The position numbers and the translations under genes are program-made. This document shows positions 1-7,100 of a DNA stretch of 15,969 nt, piece by piece (position 1 is the stretch's first letter; each line of letters opens with the position of its first letter). This DNA comes from Chrysochromulina tobinii (Eukaryota > Haptophyta > Prymnesiales > Chrysochromulinaceae). The stretch covers positions 1 through 15,969 of the forward strand of contig JWZX01002198.1 of the NCBI GenBank assembly GCA_001275005.1, read 5' to 3'. Below the pieces are notes generated by a model, which saw nothing but the letters and a program-made list of their open reading frames with translations, did no database searches and was not told the origin of the DNA.

Positions 1-229
1 TGTCTGGTTCCATGATGGATACCGTCCTGTAATCTGGCCCTTTCACGTTGGGTTCACAGCCGTGTAACTTTGGGCGTCACACGGCAGTGTGCATCGACAC
101 CGATGGTACCGGTATTTGTCCCGGCGTGGTGGCCTCCCACAGGGGACCACTCACCAGGGGGGGGAAGCGGCCTCTCCTGGCACGCAACCGCCGAATCAGC
201 AGTGCCACAGCGGTGATCTGTCGCCTGCG

Positions 230-1630
230 ATGGATGAGTACGGGCACGAGCTGAACATCACACTCCGTCCTCACTGGTTGCTCTCGAAGCATGCTCCTGC
301 CGTGAGCGTTGTCGTCCATGAGTGTGCACCGCTCACCGACAAGGAGTTCGCCGAGTACAAGGAGTATCTCGTGCGTTTCTGGCGCAGACGGCAAAAAGAG
401 AGCGGCATCGGCTCAAGCCGTGAGCTGGAGACTTGGATGGAGACTCACCCGCTGCGAAAGATTCACATCAAGGACATGGTGGATGGGCCTCTCACCGAGA
501 GTCAGCTGGTAAGCGCATTGCGTGGAAGGCCGCCACCAGTCCCTGGTACTCGGCCGGACATCGAGTTTGTGAGCGTTCGTTGCATCGACCGTCTCGTGTC
601 GGCTGCATGCGGTCGGGCCGACGCAGACACAGGCCCGAGCAGCCCACGGCTGGGCACAGTTACCTTCTGGCCGCAGGTTCTTTTGGGTGTCCACTTTGGC
701 ATGTGGGTGTCGGTGCTACGTGCCGCCGCTGCCGCGAAAGGCTGTCTGGCGCATTGGCGATCCGACCGGCTGGCCGTTCTCGGCATCGAGCTGCCGACCT
801 ACCTGCCCTCGGTGGGTGTGCATGCGTGGTCGGACCGGGCAGCCCCGCTATTTGAGAGGCTGACCGTGAGCCACTTGCATGATCACGACGCATGGGACGA
901 TGGCTCTGCCGAGATGGTCCCGCGAAGGCGTCTGTTCACAGTGCCCTATGGCAGCAATGCAGGGGCTTGGGCAGATCCCATCCAGCAGCCCAGCCCGATC
1001 GGGTCCGTCACGGAGCGGCCGTACCTCGCCGCCTTCCTTGGCTACGCTGACGCCACGAATCCGCTTCGGCTGCAACTGCACCGGGAGTGCACTGCCGCCT
1101 CAAGCGGCACGTGCATCCGCGGCGGCCGCGGGCCGCCGAGCAGCAGCTGGTGGGGCTGGACGAGCTGGCCTTGGAGCACGGAGCGCCCGGGAATGACCAA
1201 CTTGAGCGCGTATGCGCTAGCACGCTTCTGCCTGCAGCCCTGGGGCGACACGGCGACGCGACGAGGCTTTTACGACGCGCTCAGTTACGGCTGCATCCCG
1301 GTCATTTTTGACGAGGCGGGCTACGGCGATCTTGGCCGTTGGTTTGGCCATCCGCGCGCATACTCGCTGCTGCTGCCCTACCGCAACCTCCGACGGACGT
1401 CGAATGTGAGTGTACTCGAGCGGCTGCGTCGCCTGCCCGCCGCTCGCGTAGCAGCCCTGGCGGAGGGCGTGCGCCACGCTCGCAGCCGCATGCTGTATCG
1501 ACGAACGTCCCAGTTGCAGCACACGCGTCCACGGGGCCAGGAGGAGGCGTCGCCCATCTTGGAGGATGCATCAGATGTCATCGTGGGTAGCTTGGGTCGC
1601 ATGTGGTCCAGAAAGCACGACCGCTCATGA
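230..1630 (+). CDS. Exostosin-like glycosyltransferase (GT47 family), 5' end uncertain
   Basis: The open frame ends at TGA 1628-1630 and encodes about 466 residues from the first in-frame ATG at 230. The frame is open back to a stop at 65-67 with no earlier ATG, so the true start may be at 230 or in an exon upstream of the window. The C-terminal half has the exostosin signature: FTVPYGS (about 236-242), then FCLQPWGD (333-340), a TRRGFYDAL stretch and GCIPVIF (354-360). In known families this domain transfers sugars in the secretory pathway, for example to cell-surface polysaccharides. No signal peptide or membrane anchor is visible at this N-terminus, which supports a missing 5' exon. Residues around 295-320 are unusually rich in S, W and G and may reflect a local frame problem. 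The family call is firm; the substrate is unknown. Confidence 0.8.
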   Translation: MDEYGHELNITLRPHWLLSKHAPAVSVVVHECAPLTDKEFAEYKEYLVRFWRRRQKESGIGSSRELETWMETHPLRKIHIKDMVDGPLTESQLVSALRGRPPPVPGTRPDIEFVSVRCIDRLVSAACGRADADTGPSSPRLGTVTFWPQVLLGVHFGMWVSVLRAAAAAKGCLAHWRSDRLAVLGIELPTYLPSVGVHAWSDRAAPLFERLTVSHLHDHDAWDDGSAEMVPRRRLFTVPYGSNAGAWADPIQQPSPIGSVTERPYLAAFLGYADATNPLRLQLHRECTAASSGTCIRGGRGPPSSSWWGWTSWPWSTERPGMTNLSAYALARFCLQPWGDTATRRGFYDALSYGCIPVIFDEAGYGDLGRWFGHPRAYSLLLPYRNLRRTSNVSVLERLRRLPAARVAALAEGVRHARSRMLYRRTSQLQHTRPRGQEEASPILEDASDVIVGSLGRMWSRKHDRS

Positions 1631-2197
1631 CAGGGCGAGCACAGGCGCGAGATACGAATCTGGCGTACTACCCTGCTCTGGCCTCTACAGCGCAGAGATG
1701 CGCACGCCGTAGCCTTCGTTCCACAAAGCGGAGATCTACATGTACTATACACGTTGGAGTATCACTGTAGTATGGCCCGTTTCGCGTTCGTGTGCATAGA
1801 GCGTCATGCATGCCATTCACTGTACTTTTAAGTGCGCAAGTATTCATGCCCAACGTTACTTCCGGCGCGGATGCTCGCGCCGCGTGTCGAGTCTTCCCCC
1901 ACCCCCCTCGCCTCTGTGTAAGAAGACCACCGGCCCGTTCACTGTACACGGGGGATGGGGCGTGTGTGGAATGGTCCGGGCATGATTTTGGTAACCACAC
2001 GGGCAGTTACAGTGCCGTAGCAACTGTTGTCGCGTCTGTCGTGTCAACGTTCATACCGGTTCATACTTAGAAAAGAAACATTCACATTCTCACATTCACA
2101 TTAACACCAATACTTTGAACACACCTAGTAGTTTACCGGTATATCGATGGATTCCTAGGTCCCCCGCGCCCGCCGCCCGCCAGCACTACCCACCCAG
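1631..2197. other. Intergenic region between two glycosyltransferase genes
   Basis: These 567 bases hold the 3' flank of the exostosin-like gene and the presumed promoter of the next gene. The only clear structure is a short repeat of cattcacatt-like words at about 2080-2105. AT content is higher in 2040-2160 than in the neighbouring genes. Small open frames here show no recognisable protein features. No RNA gene was seen. Confidence 0.6.
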
Positions 2198-3388
2198 ATG
2201 GGGAACGCCACGTTTCCGCTTTCCCTGACACATGCGCTGTCACGTCTTTTCGGGGCACACGGCACGCCCAAATCGGAGGGGCACTGGTGTGTCCCTCCAG
2301 CAAAGCCTCCGAATGCCACCGCTTTTGCACAGCAGGCCTCAAGTTCAACTCGTAAGTGTCTCTCAGCGATGACACGGAGACCTAAGACACGGAGTGCACT
2401 TTCTGGGCTCGGTGATCCCGTCCACGTGTTCTACCGGTTTACTGGGCAGAGCCGCCATGACTGGACACAGCCGCCATGCCCACCTGAGGGTGAGTGTCAT
2501 GTGCCCGCAGAGCAATCGACCCCGCGGCTGGGCATCTCCTCGTTTGTGCAAGCTTTGCAATCCATGGCGCCTCAGCTAGCCGCTTTGACGAATGTCACAA
2601 TCATGCTCAATGGCGCTGCACGAGCCAGCCAAGTGTACGGCAACTGGTTGAAGGACGTCCGCCTACGGATCTTGCCGCACTTGGGATCTTTTCAGGTAGA
2701 AGCAGGCCCGGATGGCAACCAGAAGAGCTGGGAGGCGCTCGTACATTACGCGATGTCCACCATCAAGAATGGGCGCACAGTCATCGTGCAGGTCGAGGAA
2801 GACTTTTGGTTACGGCCCGAACTCCTCTCGCGCATCGTGCAGGTCTTCCGCGTGCACGACCCTTGCATCGCGAGCCTGTCGGCCAATGCGCCGATGTGGT
2901 GGCAGCATGGCCACGGAAGCGTCTCTCTGCCCGTCGGTCAGCTCGACGACGCGGACTTGGGCCGGCGGGCCGGCGTCGACGCAAGGCAAGGCAAGGCCAG
3001 GCACGCTGCGCATCTGGGCACCATCCAATGGTCTGGCTGCACGAGTTCCACTGTGTCCTACGCCATGAGGCTCGACGTGATCCGCGACGTGGTGCGCCTG
3101 TGGGGCGAGCGTCGACTGATTCAGCCCAAGGACGACTGCATCAACTCGTTGTGGCTCTGCGCGCTCGGGATGGCGGTCTTCTCGCCCTCCGTCGACCTCG
3201 CCACGCACGTTCACAGGAGCTCCTCACGCAAAGGGGGCTATCTGACTCCCATGCCCAACTCAACGCTCAACGCTCAGCTACGCCTCGCCGACAGCCTGCG
3301 TGTGCCAGTGCTCTATGAGCATCGCTCCTGGCTGGGCCGTAAGGTTTACACAACCTCAGCCCCGCCCAGACGCCGTTCCCTAGCATGA
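2198..3388 (+). CDS. Probable glycosyltransferase-like protein, intronless
   Basis: A 396-residue single-exon frame starts at ATG 2198 (context cccagATGG, close to a favourable eukaryotic initiation context) and stops at TGA 3386-3388. Seen in the sequence: a beta-strand-like VHVFYRFTG at 75-83, a strand plus acidic motif VIVQVEEDFWLRPELL at 195-210, and KDDCINSLW at 311-319. A hydrophobic strand followed by an acidic D/E pair and an aromatic/RP motif is what nucleotide-sugar transferases of the GT-A type often show at the metal-binding site. The middle (about 250-270) is low in conservation signals. There is no obvious signal peptide or membrane segment. It follows another glycosyltransferase on the same strand after 567 bp, but the two are separate units. 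The glycosyltransferase assignment is inference from motif pattern; it could be another family with a similar fold. Confidence 0.6.
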   Translation: MGNATFPLSLTHALSRLFGAHGTPKSEGHWCVPPAKPPNATAFAQQASSSTRKCLSAMTRRPKTRSALSGLGDPVHVFYRFTGQSRHDWTQPPCPPEGECHVPAEQSTPRLGISSFVQALQSMAPQLAALTNVTIMLNGAARASQVYGNWLKDVRLRILPHLGSFQVEAGPDGNQKSWEALVHYAMSTIKNGRTVIVQVEEDFWLRPELLSRIVQVFRVHDPCIASLSANAPMWWQHGHGSVSLPVGQLDDADLGRRAGVDARQGKARHAAHLGTIQWSGCTSSTVSYAMRLDVIRDVVRLWGERRLIQPKDDCINSLWLCALGMAVFSPSVDLATHVHRSSSRKGGYLTPMPNSTLNAQLRLADSLRVPVLYEHRSWLGRKVYTTSAPPRRRSLA

Positions 3389-3840
3389 AGGAGAAGTGGG
3401 GACCGTGTTTGATGGGTGCCGTGCTTGACAGCGCTCGGCGGAGGCACGGTGGGGTGTAGCAAAATGTATTGTTTTGCCGAGGACCATGCCCGCGCGATGC
3501 GGATCGGTGACGTAATCTGTAAATTAGCGTAGTAGGTAGCGAGATCTCCAACCACCTTCGTTATTGCGGATAATTTGGACGAGCCGCTTCATAGCCGGCG
3601 CGCGGCGCGGGGCGGCACCGCGCGCCATCGGGACACTCGTCCCTAACGTTCGCGCGCCGACCCATCAAATCCGATCACTGTCACGTATGCACATGGGCCG
3701 CTCCCGCACGCCGTATCGCGAGCACAAAATGCGTGCCACCACCGAACACTCCATGCTGGTGCTGGTCCGGTGGCCAAGCTCTTCCCTCTCTCTCGCCCCC
3801 GGCCACTCCCACCCCATGCACGCCAGAGATACGTCGTGCA
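3389..3840. other. Intergenic region between convergent genes
   Basis: These 452 bases separate the stop of the second glycosyltransferase-like gene from the 39-bp tandem array. They must contain the 3' end of the + gene and possibly that of the leucyl-tRNA synthetase transcript from the other strand. Open frames here continue out of the repeat array and do not look like a protein. I see no clear polyadenylation signal or RNA gene. Confidence 0.5.
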
Positions 3841-4094
3841 TCCTGCCGGTGAGCCATATGTATGATGAGAGGTTCGTCATCCTGCCGGCGAGCCATATGT
3901 ATGATGAGAGGTTCGTCATCCTGCCAGCGAGCCATATGTATGATGAGAGGTTCGTCATCCTGCCAGCGAGCCATATGTATGATGAGAGGTTCGTCATCCT
4001 GCCAGCGAGCCATATGTATGATGAGAGGTTCGTCATCCTGCCAGCGAGCCATATGTATGATGAGAGGTTCGTCATCCTGCCGGCGAGCCATATG
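3841..4094. repeat. 39-bp tandem array, about 6.5 copies
   Basis: Units begin at 3841, 3880, 3919, 3958, 3997 and 4036, with a partial seventh at 4075-4094. Each carries agccatatgtatgatgag and ggttcgtcatcctgcc. Units differ at only two or three positions (ccggt, ccggc, ccagc), which implies recent expansion or homogenisation. The array begins 40 bp past the leucyl-tRNA synthetase stop, so it probably lies in its 3' UTR or 3' flank. The period is a multiple of three, which is why several frames on both strands stay open across it. I do not treat those as genes. Confidence 0.95.
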
Positions 4095-4133
4095 CATGCT
4101 GCCGCATGGCTCGCGTCGGTGCGAGTCGCCACT

Positions 4134-7100
4134 TCAAGCGGCTGCAGGCGGAGCTTCAGGAGGCGGCGGGATGGGCGCCGCGCTGGACACCTCGGGGCGT
4201 GTCGTTTCAGATGAGAAGAAGAAGAAGGCCGTCGGCTTGCCTGGCACGGCCATCGCAAACGTGTCCGGCTGCGGCATGGGCTGCGACGGGTCAGCGAACA
4301 GGTGCACCGCCGACAGGCCGACGGACGCGCAGAGGTACGCCGTGTTCTCGGCGAGCACGGCAAGCTCATCGAAGGGCATTGAGAGAGCGAACGCGGCTGC
4401 GCCCTTGGGCACGATCTCGGGGTTTTTGGGATCTCCCTGCGCTTCGGCTCGCACCATGGCCGCGAACTGGGGCACCTGCTTGCCCTTGTTGAACGAGTTG
4501 AGCTCATCGTGCTTTGGGATGATCTCCTTCATCACCTTCTCGTCCACCGTGTTCGTGCTCGCGTCGTAGTGGGCGCGAAGCAGCTCGAGAACGATCTCCT
4601 TCCATCTCGGGAACGCCTTGGCAACGTACAGGCTCACCTAGTTGGCCAAAGGAGGGTGGCAATGAGTGGTCATCAGTGGCCACGAGAGGGTCATCAGTGG
4701 CAATGAGTGATCATCAGTGGCAATGAGTGGTCATCAGTGGCAATGAGTGGTCATCAGTGGCAATGAGTGATCATCAGTGGCCATGGTCATCAGTGTCATC
4801 AGTGGCAACGAGTGATCATCAGCGGGTCACCTGGTTGGGCTTCTCGGCCGCCTCAGGCGCTGCGCCTCCCTTGCCTGCCTTTTTAGGCTGCGTGCTCTTG
4901 ACGAGACTGGCCGAAAGCGTGTGTGCCACCTCGAAGAGGTACTCACCCGCGCGTGTGATCGCCGGGTCCTCGGGCACCGCGGGCACGGGCCACTTGGCAT
5001 GCACGCACAGCCCCTCCTTGCCGAGGAACTCCCAAATCGCCTCCGACCAGTGCGGCGTGATGGGGTTCATCATCAGCGCCTGCCACTCCGCCCATTGACG
5101 CACGAGCTCCTCGGAAGCGCCCACGTGGCTCGTGCCTGCGCGGTAACGGTCGCGCGCCTCCTGCATCAGGTAGAAGGAGATCTTGAGTGCCTCCTTGAAG
5201 CGCATGGCGTCGTACGCCTTCGCCGCCGCCGCCGCGATCACGGTCATCTCGTTTGCAAACCACCCATCGAGCCACACGGCAGGTGCTCCGGGCGGGCGAA
5301 GCGCCGAGACCGCCTTGGAAGCCGCCGCCTTCCCCTGGTTGCGGTTGAGCGTATCGGTGATCCACTCAAACTCGGTAGTCAGCGCGAGGATTGCCTGGTT
5401 GACCACCTTGCGATCGTAATTGGCGTTCAGGATGCCGTCGCCCGCGTCGGCACACGTGAAGCGCGTTGCATCGGCGCCCCAGAGGGTGTTTGCGTCCTCG
5501 ACGGTGATGAAATTGCCCTTGGACTTGGACATCTTCTCACCGTCCACTTGCACCAAGCCACAGCAGTAGAAGCCTCGCGGCCACATGTCTGCATTGTCCT
5601 TCCAGATCGCCGCGTGGTTGTACAGCGACATCGTGAGGTGGTTCGGGATCAGGTCGCGCCCCGACACGCGCAGGTCCATCGGGTACCAGAAGTCAACCTC
5701 CCGCCGCATCTGCTTCATCGTCGCCATGTCCACCTGATTGATCGCATTCACGGCCTCAGTCAGGGTTCGTCAGGGTTCGTCAGGGTTCGTCAGGGTTCGT
5801 CTGGGTTCATCAGCGCGAGCACCTTATTGATCGCATTCACGGCCTCATAGTCGCCCATCTTGCCCAACATGATCGCGTCCCAAAAATGGTTCGTGCACTG
5901 CTCCGGCTTGATGCCCGACGGTCCGACGGTGCGACCGTCGATGACGCCGCCTTGCAGGAAGTGGGCCACCAGGTAGTACGCCATGTAGATCGTCGAGTCG
6001 GAGAGCGACTCGACGAGGAACTGCAATCAGCATTCACTCAGCATGCACTCAGCATGCACTCAACATGCACTTAGCATGCACTCGGCATGCACTCGGCATG
6101 CATGCACTCATCATGCACTCAGACCGCCATCAGCATGCCATCAGAGGCACCCACCTCCTCGTCCCACGGGATGCGCGTGCCGTCCATCAGAGGCAATCAG
6201 AGGCAATCACGAGGCAATGAACGAGACCCACCTGTTCGTCCCACGGGATGCGCGTGCCCAGCCCGAAGGATCGCGAGCAAGCCCAGTCCGAGAGCCACGC
6301 GAGTGCGTCGCGGAAGGCCTTCGCCACCTGCGGGTTGAAGCACTCGAGGCTCTCGAGGTGTTTCCCCACAGCGGCCTGCCACTCGTGCGCGCCATACTTG
6401 AGGTACCACTGGTCAACCAGCGCGACGACGCACTCGACGTCGGGCGTCGAGCGTGGCGTGACAAGCCCCTCGGGCTCAAGGTACGTGAATGCCTGGCCCG
6501 AGGCGCACAGGGCTGCCTTACACTTGGGCTTGGCATCCTGCACGCTCAGGCCAGCGAACTCGCCGGAGACCATAGTGCCCTTGTAGAAGCCTGCGTTGTA
6601 CACGACCTCGTGCGCGAGGTGCAGATTGTCCACGTCCTTCTGTGACGAAACCTTGAGCTGCTCGCACATGAACTCGGCCGCGCGCCGTGTGGTGGTCTCG
6701 GGGATCTTGACCTTGCCTTCCTTGAGCTCCTTGGCGTCGATGGTGCACTCCATCACCTCGATGAGCTCATACGGCTCGACCCATTCGGCCTGCATGCACA
6801 TGAGAGTGGCAATGAGTGGCCATCAGAGGCAGTGAGTGGCCATCAGAGGCAGTGAGTGGCCATCAGAGGCAATGAGTGGCCATCAGAGGCAGTGAGTGGC
6901 CATCAGTGGGCCTTCAGAGAGGGCACCCCGTGCCTCCGGTTGCTCACGCACCTGGACGCCGTAAAACTCCCGCTTCTTCGGGTTCTTGAGGTCCATGAAG
7001 GCCGCGTAATCATCGGGCGAGTCGGAGGGCACCGAGGTCACAATCGCTGTCCCTTTGGTCATCGAGATCGTCGTGAGCGGCAGCATGTACACGTGCTCGT

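Noticed and set aside
2352-2512. GTAAGT and GTGAGT words in the second glycosyltransferase-like gene as intron donors
   Set aside because: Likely acceptors nearby would remove only about 20 nt or delete the VHVFYRFTG segment; the uninterrupted frame is simpler.
3841-4094. Possible CRISPR array
   Set aside because: Units are head-to-tail without unique spacers and the context is a eukaryotic gene flank.
3564-4569. Open frames on both strands with a 13-residue repeat
   Set aside because: They arise from the 39-bp array, whose period is a multiple of three. There is no non-repeat domain and several frames are equally open.
4921-5850. Long + strand open frame of 309 codons
   Set aside because: It lies opposite exon 6 and intron 5 of the leucyl-tRNA synthetase, is Arg/His-rich and has no domain.
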